A stretch of DNA of 64,000 bases from Caproiciproducens sp. NJN-50 (GCF_004103755.1 NZ_CP035283.1:1-64000), one strand, 5' to 3'. Numbered from the stretch's first letter, positions 1-11,334 are shown. The notes: generated from the sequence alone by a model not told the origin. Made by a program: numbers and translations.

Positions 1-1314
1 ATGGAATCGTTCACCGAGGTTTGGAACCTCGTCTGCGAGTACTGCAAAAGTAAAATAACGGAAATCGCATTTTCCACCTGGATCAGCAGGATTGAGCCCG
101 TCACGCTCGATTTTACCGACGGGGTCGCGGTTCTGAGGGTGCCGAACGAACTGCACCGCCAGACGGTTCTCCATTATTATAACGCAATTCTGGAAGAAGC
201 ATTCAGGCAAATTTTCAGCCGCGAGATCCAGATCCGCGTCTGTGTCCCCGGAGAAATGGAAAGCGACGCAAAAAAGGAGGAACTGGCTGAGAACGAGGAC
301 AACTATGAATTCACCTTCGACACCTACATTGTGGGGCCGTCGAACAAATTCGCGCACGCGGCCTCCATGGCGGTCGCCAGCAAACCGGCCAGCCTGTACA
401 ATCCTCTTTTCATCTATGGAAACTCGGGTCTTGGAAAAACGCATCTGCTCTACGCGATCCGCAATGAGATCGGCAACACCAACCCCGCCATGAAGATCGT
501 CTACATCAAAGGGGACGAATTCACCAACGAGCTGATTGAGGCCATCCGCCGGGGCACGACCGGCGAATTTCATCAGCGCTACCGGAAAGCGGACGTGCTT
601 CTTGTAGACGACATCCAGTTTATCGCGGGCAAAGATTCCACGCAGGAAGAATTTTTTCACACCTTCAATACGCTTTACGAGGCGAAAAAACAGATCGTCC
701 TGACCTCCGACCGGCCTCCGAAGGATATCAAGACTCTGGAGGAACGCCTTCTGACCCGGTTCGAATGGGGCCTGACCGCCGATATTCAGCCGCCGGATTT
801 TGAAACGCGGATTGCCATTATTAAAAGAAAAGCGGAATTGCTGAAGATCACCCTGCCGGACAACGTCGTGGAATACATTGCGAACCGGCTGAAAAACAAC
901 ATCCGCCAGCTGGAAGGCGCCGTCAAAAAAATGAAGGCGTACTCCCTTCTAAATGGGGAAACCATGAACATACAGACGGCTCAGGCCGCCATCAGCGACA
1001 TCATCAACAACGACCAGCCCACCCCCTTCACCGTCGAGAAAATCATCGACGAAGTCGCGCGTACATTCGGGACAACCGGCGACGACATCCGTTCCTCCAA
1101 ACGCAGCGCAAACATTTCCGGCGCCAGGCAGATGGCCATGTACGTCGTGCGGGAAATCACGCAGATGCCTATGACCTCAATCGGAAAGGAATTCGGAGGG
1201 CGTGACCACTCCACCGTCGTCTACGCAATCCAGCAGGTCGAGAAAAATATTTCCCGCGACGCTAAAATAAAGGCGACGGCAGAGGATATCATCAAAAACA
1301 TCCGGGACCGTTGA
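1..1314 (+). CDS. dnaA: Chromosomal replication initiator protein DnaA
   Basis: Replication initiator: binds DnaA boxes, opens the origin and recruits the replicative helicase. The protein has 437 residues, normal for Clostridia. An N-terminal helicase-interaction domain (about 1-80) is followed by an AAA+ domain with Walker A GNSGLGKT at 140-147, Walker B LLVDDIQF near 198-205 and sensor LTSDRPP near 235. The C-terminal box-binding helix-turn-helix carries the signature GGRDHSTVV near 400-408. The window begins exactly at the ATG, so the record was evidently rotated to dnaA and the promoter and any upstream boxes lie at the other end of the chromosome. It heads the classical dnaA-dnaN-S4-recF-gyrB block. 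Identification is secure. Confidence 0.99.
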   Translation: MESFTEVWNLVCEYCKSKITEIAFSTWISRIEPVTLDFTDGVAVLRVPNELHRQTVLHYYNAILEEAFRQIFSREIQIRVCVPGEMESDAKKEELAENEDNYEFTFDTYIVGPSNKFAHAASMAVASKPASLYNPLFIYGNSGLGKTHLLYAIRNEIGNTNPAMKIVYIKGDEFTNELIEAIRRGTTGEFHQRYRKADVLLVDDIQFIAGKDSTQEEFFHTFNTLYEAKKQIVLTSDRPPKDIKTLEERLLTRFEWGLTADIQPPDFETRIAIIKRKAELLKITLPDNVVEYIANRLKNNIRQLEGAVKKMKAYSLLNGETMNIQTAQAAISDIINNDQPTPFTVEKIIDEVARTFGTTGDDIRSSKRSANISGARQMAMYVVREITQMPMTSIGKEFGGRDHSTVVYAIQQVEKNISRDAKIKATAEDIIKNIRDR

Positions 1315-1620
1315 ATCGTGAAGAACCGATTCAACATTCCACAAAGCGGAGGAAAACTGTTCTTTTCCAAATTCAAAGTCCCTTCCGGATTTTAAACTTC
1401 TTTTCAACATTTCCCACAGAGTTTTCAACAGCATGTTAAATCCTCAAAAAAAATACATACTGTTAACAAATTTCCAACAGAAGAAAAAGAAAAACAAAAA
1501 GCTGAAAAAACCAGTATCCATGCGGATTTTCCAATAATTTCAACTTTTCAGCGCATACTACTCCTATTACTGAAAAAATCCATTTCTATCCATTCATATA
1601 AGGAAATGAGCGGTGAGATC
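1315..1620. promoter_or_regulatory. dnaA-dnaN intergenic region, possible oriC segment
   Basis: A 306-bp AT-rich stretch with no gene. In many Firmicutes the unwinding part of oriC lies between dnaA and dnaN. I see no canonical DnaA box (TTATCCACA) on either strand. There is a cluster of related nonamers in one orientation: TTTTCAACA at 1401-1409 and 1422-1430, TTTCCCACA at 1410-1418 and TTTCCAACA at 1471-1479. An A-rich run (about 1445-1510) follows and could be the unwinding element. The dnaN promoter must also lie here. Calling it oriC is inference from position and composition; a GC-skew switch at the record boundary would support it. Confidence 0.5.
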
Positions 1621-2730
1621 ATGAAAATAACCTGCGACAAGCAAAAGCTGAACGAAGCCGTGTTGAATATCCAAAGGGCGGTCTCCTCCAAATCTTCCAT
1701 CCCTGCCCTGGAAGGAATTCTGATCCAGGCCAAGGACAACACCGTACAGCTCTGCGGCTACGATCTGGAGCTTGGCATCACAACTTACTTTGACTGCAAT
1801 ACCGAAGAAAACGGAAGCATCGTCCTGAGCGCCAGACTCCTCAGCGAAATCGTCCGCCGCCTCCCGGCGGCAACCGTCACCATCATGACGGATGAAAAAC
1901 AAATGACAACCATCCAAAGCGGAGAAACCGAATACTCCATCGTCGGAATCCCCGCTCAGGAATACCCCGAACTCCCGGCCGTCGGCGGAGAAAACACCTT
2001 GAAAGTACAAAGCGGCATCCTGCGTAGCATGATTCGCCAAACCCTGTTCGCCGTGGCGGAAAACGACGCGAAACCAATCCACACCGGAACTCTGTTCGAA
2101 CTGGAAACCGACTGCCTCCGGCTCGTTTCCGTCGACGGTTACCGGCTCGCCATCAGGGAAGAACCGATCAAATGCGAATCAAAAACAAATTTCGTCGTTC
2201 CGGGCAAGACACTCGGAGAAGTTTTAAAACTGCTTGGCGACGACGACAACGAAGTGGAACTTCAAATCGGCAGGCGCCACATTTTGTTCAGCATTCAAAA
2301 CTACACAGTCATTTCACGGCTCCTGGAAGGCGAATTTCTCGATTATCGCGCCGCGGTGCCAAACGAATGCTCAACGGAGCTGAAGGTCTCGACGCAAAGT
2401 TTCATCAGCAGCGTGGAACGTGTTTCCCTTCTGATCACCGACCGGCTGAAAAGCCCGGTGCGGTGCATATTCGAAGAAAATGAGATCCGCGTTTCCTGCT
2501 CGACGGCAATCGGCCGCGCGAACGACAAACTCGATGCACAGATCACAGGCAGTTCGCTGGAAATGGGATTTAACAACCGCTTTCTTCTCGACGCGCTGCG
2601 CAACACGGAATGCGACGAGGTCCGTGTCCAGCTGAACGGACCTCTCAGTCCCATGCGGATTCTCCCCCGGGAAGGGAATGCGTTTTTGTTTCTCGTGCTT
2701 CCAGTCCGCCTGAAAAATACCGGAGAATGA
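1621..2730 (+). CDS. dnaN: DNA polymerase III subunit beta (sliding clamp)
   Basis: Ring-shaped processivity clamp that tethers DNA polymerase III to DNA. From the ATG at 1621 the protein has 369 residues and the typical N-terminus MKITCDKQKLNEAV, with three repeated clamp folds of about 120 residues each and the C-terminal stretch LSPMRILPREGNAF typical of the family. An in-frame ATG at 1606 would add five residues, but the ribosome-binding AAGGA lies only one base before it, and clamp proteins of this group begin at the second methionine. It follows dnaA after the putative origin and precedes the S4-domain gene by 12 bases, so it probably belongs to the same transcript as recF. Confidence 0.98.
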   Translation: MKITCDKQKLNEAVLNIQRAVSSKSSIPALEGILIQAKDNTVQLCGYDLELGITTYFDCNTEENGSIVLSARLLSEIVRRLPAATVTIMTDEKQMTTIQSGETEYSIVGIPAQEYPELPAVGGENTLKVQSGILRSMIRQTLFAVAENDAKPIHTGTLFELETDCLRLVSVDGYRLAIREEPIKCESKTNFVVPGKTLGEVLKLLGDDDNEVELQIGRRHILFSIQNYTVISRLLEGEFLDYRAAVPNECSTELKVSTQSFISSVERVSLLITDRLKSPVRCIFEENEIRVSCSTAIGRANDKLDAQITGSSLEMGFNNRFLLDALRNTECDEVRVQLNGPLSPMRILPREGNAFLFLVLPVRLKNTGE

Positions 2731-2742
2731 AGGCTCGATAGG

Positions 2743-2961
2743 ATGAAAGAAGAAAAGATCATCATACGGACGGAATTTATCCGGCTCGACTCTTTTCTAA
2801 AGCTGGCGGGAGCCTTTGAAACCGGCGGGCAGGCCAAATACGCCGTTCAAAGCGGTCAGGTGCTGGTAAACGGAGAGGTCTGCACCATGCGCGGGAAAAA
2901 AATGAGGCCCGGTGACCGCGCCCAGGTCGGGCAATCCGTTTATGAGGTATGCTCCCCGTGA
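2743..2961 (+). CDS. S4-domain RNA-binding protein (YaaA/RlbA family)
   Basis: Small protein of 72 residues that is almost entirely an S4 RNA-binding fold; the core is FLKLAGAFETGGQAKYAV followed by GQVLVNGEV. Family members are always found between dnaN and recF in Firmicutes and are thought to act on ribosomal RNA or ribosome assembly, but the exact role is unsettled. Its TGA stop at 2959-2961 overlaps the GTG start proposed for recF as a GTGA junction, which implies translational coupling. Family assignment is firm; function comes from the family only. Confidence 0.93.
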   Translation: MKEEKIIIRTEFIRLDSFLKLAGAFETGGQAKYAVQSGQVLVNGEVCTMRGKKMRPGDRAQVGQSVYEVCSP

Positions 2962-4034
2962 AAGTTCAGCGGCTCTCATGGAAGAATTTCCGAAATCTCC
3001 CGGCCGGCGAATTTGATCCCTGCGGCGAAGTCAATGTGATTTTTGGGCAAAACGCGCAGGGAAAAACCAATCTCCTGGAAGCGATGTGGCTTTTTACCGG
3101 AGAGCGGTCTTTCCGCTCTGCGAAGGATGCCGAGCTGGTCCTCCGAGAAGAACCGTCGGCCCGGCTGAAGATGGATTTTTACAGTGAAGGGCGGGAGCAG
3201 ACCGCGCAGATCACGGTGGCGGACGGCCGCCGCTCTGCGGAACTCAACGGTGTGCCGAAGGGAGCGTGTTCCGCCCTGACCGGAAAATTCTGTGCGGTCG
3301 TTTTTTCACCGGAACATCTTGCGCTGGTCCGCGGCGGCCCGGCCCTGCGCAGAAGCTTCGTCGATTCCGCTCTCTGCCAGATAAAACCGGGCTATGTGTC
3401 GCTTCTTTCCGGTTACAACCGCACGCTGTTCCAGCGCAATGCGCTGCTGAAAGATATTCCGCGCCACGCGGAGCTGATGGATACTCTGTCCATCTGGGAC
3501 GACAGGCTCTGTCAGTTTGGGGAAAGGATCGTTCGCCAGAGGACGGCGTATCTCGACGCACTCGCCTCCCCCGCCGCCGGGTTCTATTCCGGAATCAGCG
3601 CGGACCGGGAAACCTTGTCGCTCCGCTATCTCAAAAGCGCGGATGATCTTCGGCAGACGCTCTCCGACAGCCGACGGGAAGACCTTTTGAACGGGCACAC
3701 CGGAGCCGGTCCCCACAGGGACGACGTTGAAATTACCGTCGACGGGATGAGCGCGCGGGCCTACGCCTCTCAGGGACAGAAGCGCAGCGCCGTTCTCGCG
3801 CTGAAGCTGGCGGAGGCGGAACTGCTCAACCGCATGAACGGTGAAAGGCCGGTTGTTTTTCTCGACGATGTCATGAGCGAACTGGACTCTCAGCGGCAGG
3901 ATTATCTTCTGAACCACCTTTCGGAATTTCAGGTTTTTCTGACATGCTGTGAACCCGGCGCGGCGCGGCTGATGAAAAGCGGAGCTCTGTTTCAGATGGA
4001 AAACGGCGTGCTTTCCGTCCGGCAACCGCTCTGA
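2958..4034 (+). CDS. recF: DNA replication and repair protein RecF
   Basis: SMC-like ATPase that helps load RecA at single-strand gaps. From the GTG at 2958 the protein has 358 residues. It shows the family start MKVQRLSWKNFRN, Walker A GQNAQGKT at 30-37, the ABC signature region ASQGQKRSAVLALKLAEAEL, and Walker B VVFLDDVMSELDS. A longer start (ATG at 2949) is possible, but GAGGT at 2944-2948 abuts it and is better spaced for the GTG, and the GTG gives the residue pattern usual for RecF. It overlaps the S4 gene by four bases. Confidence 0.97.
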   Translation: MKVQRLSWKNFRNLPAGEFDPCGEVNVIFGQNAQGKTNLLEAMWLFTGERSFRSAKDAELVLREEPSARLKMDFYSEGREQTAQITVADGRRSAELNGVPKGACSALTGKFCAVVFSPEHLALVRGGPALRRSFVDSALCQIKPGYVSLLSGYNRTLFQRNALLKDIPRHAELMDTLSIWDDRLCQFGERIVRQRTAYLDALASPAAGFYSGISADRETLSLRYLKSADDLRQTLSDSRREDLLNGHTGAGPHRDDVEITVDGMSARAYASQGQKRSAVLALKLAEAELLNRMNGERPVVFLDDVMSELDSQRQDYLLNHLSEFQVFLTCCEPGAARLMKSGALFQMENGVLSVRQPL

Positions 4035-4070
4035 GACCGATCATTTTTCCAATGGGAAAGGAATCACGCC

Positions 4071-4340
4071 ATGTATCTTCATTTAGGACAGGACACCGTA
4101 GTTCTCATGAAAAATATCATCGGAATTTTTGACATGGAGACATCGACGATTTCCAGAACAACGCGCGACACGCTCGCGGCGGCGCAGAAATCCGGAAATG
4201 TTGTGAATGTTTCGATGGAAATGCCGAAATCCTTCGTCCTTTGCAGAGAAGGGAATAAAACGACGTTCTATATTACGCAGATTTCATCTTCAACGCTGCT
4301 AAAACGAACCGGATTCACCGATGAAATTTCAAATCTTTAA
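4071..4340 (+). CDS. remB: Extracellular-matrix regulator RemB-like (DUF370)
   Basis: An 89-residue protein of the DUF370 family (RemB/YaaB). It begins MYLHLGQDTVVLMKNIIGIF, the hallmark of the family, and has the typical ETSTISRTTRD segment. In Bacillus subtilis remB also lies between recF and gyrB; the paralogue RemA is a DNA-binding activator of matrix and osmoprotection genes. The molecular role of RemB itself is less clear. It starts 36 bases after recF and is likely co-transcribed. Family call firm, role inferred. Confidence 0.9.
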   Translation: MYLHLGQDTVVLMKNIIGIFDMETSTISRTTRDTLAAAQKSGNVVNVSMEMPKSFVLCREGNKTTFYITQISSSTLLKRTGFTDEISNL

Positions 4341-4352
4341 AAAGGAGTCCAC

Positions 4353-4733
4353 ATGAAGAAGTTTCGAAAACCGCGCTGTCCTCACTGCGGGGATAAAATA
4401 GGTCTCGCAAACGCCTGGGTTTTGAAAACCCAGGGCGAATATCTCTGTCCCAAGTGCGGCGGTGTCTCTAATATCGTGCTGGACAGGCTTCTCTATTTGT
4501 TCGCGTTTCTCGCCATATTGGTCAGCGGCGTTTTTTTTACATTGGGGTTTGTCGGACTGCTGCCGCTGGATATCTGGCTGATTCTGTTGGTTCTGCTTCC
4601 GTTTCTGCTGTTTTATCTGATGTCTGTTTTTCTTGTGCGCCTGAGGAAACCCGCCGTGCGGAAACGTCCGGCTCCCCCCGGCACAGTCCACAAGCCGGAC
4701 AGAAGAACGGGCGCCGCCGCGCATTGGCGCTAG
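4353..4733 (+). CDS. Zinc-ribbon membrane protein
   Basis: 126-residue protein of unknown function. A four-cysteine zinc ribbon (CPHC at 9-12, CPKC at 32-35) at the N-terminus is followed by two hydrophobic helices (about 45-68 and 71-96) and a basic, proline-rich tail (RLRKPAVRKRPAPPG). The ribbon and tail should face the cytoplasm. AAAAAGGAG lies at a good distance before the ATG. It is followed by a second gene of the same architecture, so the pair probably arose by duplication. I do not recognise a named family. Confidence 0.75.
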   Translation: MKKFRKPRCPHCGDKIGLANAWVLKTQGEYLCPKCGGVSNIVLDRLLYLFAFLAILVSGVFFTLGFVGLLPLDIWLILLVLLPFLLFYLMSVFLVRLRKPAVRKRPAPPGTVHKPDRRTGAAAHWR

Positions 4734-4748
4734 AAAGAAGAAACCGAA

Positions 4749-5048
4749 ATGCTGAAACTTCCCCTGTGCCCCTATTGCGGCGCGAGATTTCTCTATCCGG
4801 AGGTCAAAAAGTCGCGGAATAAAAAAAGCGGGGTCTGCCCGAACTGCGGTAAGACCTTCCGTATTTACAGCCGGACCGGCCGGGCTGTTTTGTACGCCCT
4901 ATCCTCGTTTTTTTTGGTCGGGCTCGATTTTTTTCTGCTGACGATTCCCGCCATGAATTTGACGTTTCTTCTGGCAGTGACCGCGGCGGGGGTAGCGGGA
5001 ATCAGGCTTCTGAATCCCTATACCGTCCGATACGGGCCGGATGCGTAG
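4749..5048 (+). CDS. Zinc-ribbon membrane protein, second of pair
   Basis: 99-residue protein with the same plan as the preceding gene: CPYC at 7-10 and CPNC at 30-33 form a zinc ribbon, then two hydrophobic segments (about 46-65 and 68-88). It lies 15 bases after its neighbour and 105 bases before gyrB, so the pair occupies a spot that is usually empty in Firmicutes. No function can be assigned from sequence; a membrane-anchored regulatory or sensing role would be speculation. Confidence 0.72.
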   Translation: MLKLPLCPYCGARFLYPEVKKSRNKKSGVCPNCGKTFRIYSRTGRAVLYALSSFFLVGLDFFLLTIPAMNLTFLLAVTAAGVAGIRLLNPYTVRYGPDA

Positions 5049-5153
5049 CGCCTTTTTCGCGTCTGCGGCGAACGTGGCTGAGAAATAAGGACGGCTGCCG
5101 TGCGTTAGAAAATTTTAAATGATACGATTTGTAGATCAACTGGAGGGTTCAAC

Positions 5154-7094
5154 TTGGAGTTTGGCAAGGTCACACAGACGAACAGCGAATACGACGAAAG
5201 TGAAATACAGGTTCTGGAAGGACTGGAAGCCGTCCGGAAACGCCCCGGCATGTATATCGGCTCCACCGGGCCGCGCGGACTGCATCATCTGGTTTACGAG
5301 ATTGTGGACAACGCGATCGACGAAGCTCTCGCGGGCTACTGCGACAAAATCGAAGTGGGAATCCTTCCCGGAGACGTGATCTGTGTCACCGATAATGGGC
5401 GCGGCATTCCTGTCGGCATCCATCACCAGGTCGGCATCCCGACCGTCACAGTTGTCTACACTATGCTGCACGCGGGCGGAAAATTCGGAGGAGGAGGATA
5501 CAAGGTCTCCGGCGGGCTGCACGGCGTCGGCGCGAGCGTCGTCAACGCGCTTTCCGAGTGGCTGGAAGTTGAAGTTTTCAAGGACGGGGTCGTCTATTTT
5601 CAGCGGTTTGAGCGGGGAAAACCGGTCACGGAGCTGGAGCAGCGGGGAAAAACAGATAAAGTCGGCACTCGCGTCCGCTTTCAGGCGGACCCTGAAATTT
5701 TCAGGGAAACCACGGCTTATGATTATGAAACGCTGCAGACCCGGCTGAGGGAACAGGCGTTTTTAAACGCGGGGGTCCGCATTGTCCTGGCGGATGAACG
5801 GAACCCGGAGAACCGCCGCGAAGACGATTTTCACTACGAGGGCGGAATCAGCAGCTTTGTCGAATACATCAACAAAAAAAAAGCGGTCGAGGTCATCCAT
5901 CCGGACGTCATTTATTTTTCCGCGATCGCGCCGGATGAATCCGCGACGGCGGAAGTCGCCATGCAGTACAACGATTCTTACAACGAGCTGATGCTTTCGT
6001 TCGCGAACGATATCCACACGACCGACGGCGGTACGCACGAGGACGGCTTCCGCCGCGCCCTGACGCGCGTGATGAACGATTACGGACGGAAATTCAATAT
6101 TTTAAAAGAGAGCGACAAGAACCTTTCCGGCGATGACTTCCGCGAAGGGCTTACCGTCATTATCAGCGTCAAGCTGCGGGAAGCTCAGTTCGAGGGCCAG
6201 ACCAAGGCGCGCCTTGGCAACACCGAGATCGGGACGCTGGTCAACTCGATGGTTTCGGAAAAGCTGTCGGTTTATCTGGAAGAGAATCCCGCCGCGGCGC
6301 GCGCGATTTTCGACAAGGCGATGGCGGCTTCCCACGCGCGAGAAGCTGCGCGGAAGGCGCGCGACATGGTGCGGCGCAAGTCCGCGCTGGAGAACGCTTC
6401 CCTTCCCGGCAAACTGGCCGACTGCCAGAGCCGGAACCCGGATGAAACCGAGATCTACATCGTCGAAGGCGATTCGGCGGGCGGTTCCGCGAAGGGAGGG
6501 CGCGACCGCCGGTATCAGGCGATTCTTCCCCTTTGGGGAAAGATGCTGAATGTGGAAAAAGCCAGGCTAGACAAAGTTTACGGCAACGAAAAGCTGATGC
6601 CGATCGTCACCGCGCTCGGCTGCGGCATCGGTGAGGAATTCGACCTGAACAAACTGCGCTACGGCAAAATCATCATCATGGCCGATGCCGATGTCGACGG
6701 TTCCCACATCCGCACACTGCTTTTGACGTTCTTTTTCCGGTTTATGAAGCCGCTGGTGGAAGAGGGCCATGTCTACCTTGCGCAGCCGCCGCTTTACCGC
6801 CTGACCAAAACAAAAAAGCACTATTATGCCTACACGGACAAAGAACGCGACCAGCTGATGAAGGAATTCATCTCCGGATATGATATTCAGCGGTATAAAG
6901 GCCTGGGCGAAATGGACCCGGAACAGCTTTGGGAGACCACGATGAATCCGGAAACCCGGATGATGCTGCGTGTGGAGGTGGAGGACGCAGCCGCCGCGGA
7001 TGAGGCGTTCACCATCCTGATGGGCGATAAGGTTGAGCCGCGCCGGGAATTTATCGAGCAGAACGCGAAATATGTACAGAACCTCGATGTCTGA
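5154..7094 (+). CDS. gyrB: DNA gyrase subunit B
   Basis: ATPase subunit of DNA gyrase, which introduces negative supercoils together with GyrA. The protein has 646 residues. It shows the GHKL ATPase region (DNGRGIPVGIHHQ; HAGGKFGGGGYKVSGGLHGV), the transducer domain, the TOPRIM motif EGDSAGG at 438-444 with LPLWGKMLNVEKA, the DADVDGSHIRTLLL metal site, and a C-terminal gyrB tail ending in NLDV. The start is TTG at 5154, preceded by GGAGGG. The last 60 bases of the gene recur downstream at 7179-7238 (see findings). The partner gyrA follows after one intervening gene. Confidence 0.98.
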   Translation: MEFGKVTQTNSEYDESEIQVLEGLEAVRKRPGMYIGSTGPRGLHHLVYEIVDNAIDEALAGYCDKIEVGILPGDVICVTDNGRGIPVGIHHQVGIPTVTVVYTMLHAGGKFGGGGYKVSGGLHGVGASVVNALSEWLEVEVFKDGVVYFQRFERGKPVTELEQRGKTDKVGTRVRFQADPEIFRETTAYDYETLQTRLREQAFLNAGVRIVLADERNPENRREDDFHYEGGISSFVEYINKKKAVEVIHPDVIYFSAIAPDESATAEVAMQYNDSYNELMLSFANDIHTTDGGTHEDGFRRALTRVMNDYGRKFNILKESDKNLSGDDFREGLTVIISVKLREAQFEGQTKARLGNTEIGTLVNSMVSEKLSVYLEENPAAARAIFDKAMAASHAREAARKARDMVRRKSALENASLPGKLADCQSRNPDETEIYIVEGDSAGGSAKGGRDRRYQAILPLWGKMLNVEKARLDKVYGNEKLMPIVTALGCGIGEEFDLNKLRYGKIIIMADADVDGSHIRTLLLTFFFRFMKPLVEEGHVYLAQPPLYRLTKTKKHYYAYTDKERDQLMKEFISGYDIQRYKGLGEMDPEQLWETTMNPETRMMLRVEVEDAAAADEAFTILMGDKVEPRREFIEQNAKYVQNLDV

Positions 7095-7238
7095 GCAGGG
7101 CCGCGGGATTTCCCGCGCGGCGTGTCCCCTGTCAGGGGAATGCTGCGAAGCGGCAAAGGGTGCGGCCGCCCACAGCGAGAGCCGCGCCGGAAATTTATCG
7201 AGCAGAACGCAAAATATGTACAGAACCTCGATGTATGA
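7035..7238 (+). repeat. Duplicated gyrB 3' end (60-bp direct repeats 7035-7094 and 7179-7238)
   Basis: The final 60 bases of gyrB, including the stop codon, are repeated 144 bases downstream with three mismatches. The second copy, read in the same frame, would give the same C-terminus with one change (E to K); the other two differences are synonymous (GCG/GCA and GTC/GTA before TGA). The 84 bases between the copies are GC-rich with small inverted repeats and no ORF. This is the layout left by insertion at a gene 3' end or by a tandem duplication. Confidence 0.9.
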
Positions 7239-7433
7239 CACAAAGGTTCACGCAAGCTAAATGTGTGGATACGCGGAGCGTTGAAACGGCGGATGCCGCA
7301 GATGCCGCGATATCTGACAAAGTTTGCGGAAGCGCTGCGGTATTGTAAATTCTGAAGAGAAGATGAAATTTTTAGATTGATGCGTCCGACATGATATGTG
7401 AAACAGCGGATGTGCAGAAGGAGTTTAACAGAG
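7239..7433 (+). other. Intergenic stretch after the duplicated gyrB end
   Basis: Noncoding sequence between the second gyrB 3' copy and the YcxB-like gene. It contains no obvious ORF, terminator or strong promoter. An AAGGAG just before 7434 serves as ribosome-binding site for the next gene. Confidence 0.5.
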
Positions 7434-8066
7434 ATGACCAGCCGTTCTACTGAAAACGAAAAAAATTCCAAACCTCCGGAACCGGAAGATTCCGGACCTC
7501 CTCAGCCGGATTTTCAGGAATCCAAGCTGGTGCCGGATGAGAGCGAAGCCTATGAGGAACAGCAGACCGGAATCGAGCTTTCCTATGTTTTGAAGAAAGA
7601 GGAAGTCTATGAATGTCTGAGATACTCCAGCCGTCTGCACAGAAATCGAAAGACCTTCGTTCTGGCAATGTCCGGCTCGGCGGCTTTGGCGGTCCTCTTT
7701 CTGGCCGCCGGCGCCTTTACATACCGCGGTTTCTACTATTTCTGCGCGGCTCTGTGCGCGGCTGTTATCATTGTGCTCGGAGTTTTTCCTTACAGAAAAA
7801 ACGTGCTCCGGGCGCGGGAGGCCGCAGACGGGAATACGGTCCGAATGACGGTTTATCCGGATCGGATCGAGGTTGACCAAGAGGGCGGACTGTGGGAGAT
7901 TCCGATGGACGGAACCGCCGGATTTGTACAGATCAAGGATCTTTTTGTGCTGTATGCGGCGGAAAAGATGCTGATGATCCCCGTGCGCTGCATCAAACCC
8001 CGCATTCTGCCGGACGTTCAGGCCATGATCGTGGCGGGAACCAGACCGAAGAAGCTGAAATTGTAA
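7434..8066 (+). CDS. YcxB-like membrane protein
   Basis: From the ATG at 7434 (AAGGAG upstream) the protein has 210 residues. A hydrophilic, proline- and glutamate-rich N-terminus (1-45) precedes a YcxB-like region starting at IELSYVLKKEEVYECL, two hydrophobic helices (about 75-95 and 99-119) and a C-terminal beta-rich domain (VYPDRIEVDQEGG...). This fits the PF14317-type YcxB-like family, whose function is unknown. It sits between gyrB and gyrA on the same strand. A longer frame from 7398 exists but lacks a ribosome-binding site. Confidence 0.75.
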   Translation: MTSRSTENEKNSKPPEPEDSGPPQPDFQESKLVPDESEAYEEQQTGIELSYVLKKEEVYECLRYSSRLHRNRKTFVLAMSGSAALAVLFLAAGAFTYRGFYYFCAALCAAVIIVLGVFPYRKNVLRAREAADGNTVRMTVYPDRIEVDQEGGLWEIPMDGTAGFVQIKDLFVLYAAEKMLMIPVRCIKPRILPDVQAMIVAGTRPKKLKL

Positions 8067-8123
8067 ACAGGCGGCGCACGCTGAGCGCCGGACGCAACAA
8101 AATTGCAGGAGGAAGCCCCTGAA

Positions 8124-10667
<2,544 letters not shown>

Positions 10668-10680
10668 AGGAGGACCGCAG

Positions 10681-11334
10681 ATGAAACACAATCTGCCCGT
10701 ATCCATTTTCGCGGGGGCATTGGCGCTGGCTGTCCTGCTGCCGGGCTGCTCCCTGTTCCACAAATCCCAGCAGACTTCCGCGACGCCGGAAAGCTCGCCG
10801 TCTTCCCTGTCATCTTTCCCGGCTTCCTCCCTGCCCGATTCGTCGAGCGAAGACCCGGTCTCCGGGCACGTCGTAACACCCAACGAGCCGGCGGATTCCC
10901 AGCCGGGACGCGTGCTGACCATCACGACCGACAGCGAGGCGTTCAACCAGAAATTCGCGGGCAACCCGGTCGACAAAGCCTATATCAAAGAGTCGGACCA
11001 GGCTGTTTCCACCGTCGACATGGTCAACGTATCGCGGAAATACGCCGGGCTGTGGCAGAAAGAAATCGACCATGCGTGGAGCGGGCTTCAAAAGAAAATG
11101 AGCGCGGATTCCAGCGGCAAGCCCGCCGAGCTGAAAGCGGAACAGCAGAAGTGGGAGGACGGGAAAGACGCCGCGCTGAAAAAGATCACCAGCAGCGCTC
11201 TCTCCGCGGGAGGCAGCATGGCGGAGGTCAACGCGGCTTCTCAGGAGATGGACTTTTACCGCAGCCGCGCGGCGCAGCTCTACCGCGAGCTTTACAATTA
11301 CGATAAAAATTATTCCTACGCTTTTACAGGCTGA
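10681..11334 (+). CDS. Putative lipoprotein of unknown function
   Basis: 217-residue secreted lipoprotein. Signal peptide with hydrophobic core (9-20) and lipobox LPGC (Cys23), followed by a Ser/Pro-rich linker (about 30-70) and a helical C-terminal region (LWQKEIDHAWSGLQKKM onward) that resembles proteins with lysozyme-inhibitor-like helical domains, but I do not recognise a family. GGAGG precedes the ATG by five bases, and it starts 13 bases after gyrA, so it may be cotranscribed. Its TGA is followed immediately by a family-A repeat hairpin (11335-11349). Confidence 0.75.
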   Translation: MKHNLPVSIFAGALALAVLLPGCSLFHKSQQTSATPESSPSSLSSFPASSLPDSSSEDPVSGHVVTPNEPADSQPGRVLTITTDSEAFNQKFAGNPVDKAYIKESDQAVSTVDMVNVSRKYAGLWQKEIDHAWSGLQKKMSADSSGKPAELKAEQQKWEDGKDAALKKITSSALSAGGSMAEVNAASQEMDFYRSRAAQLYRELYNYDKNYSYAFTG

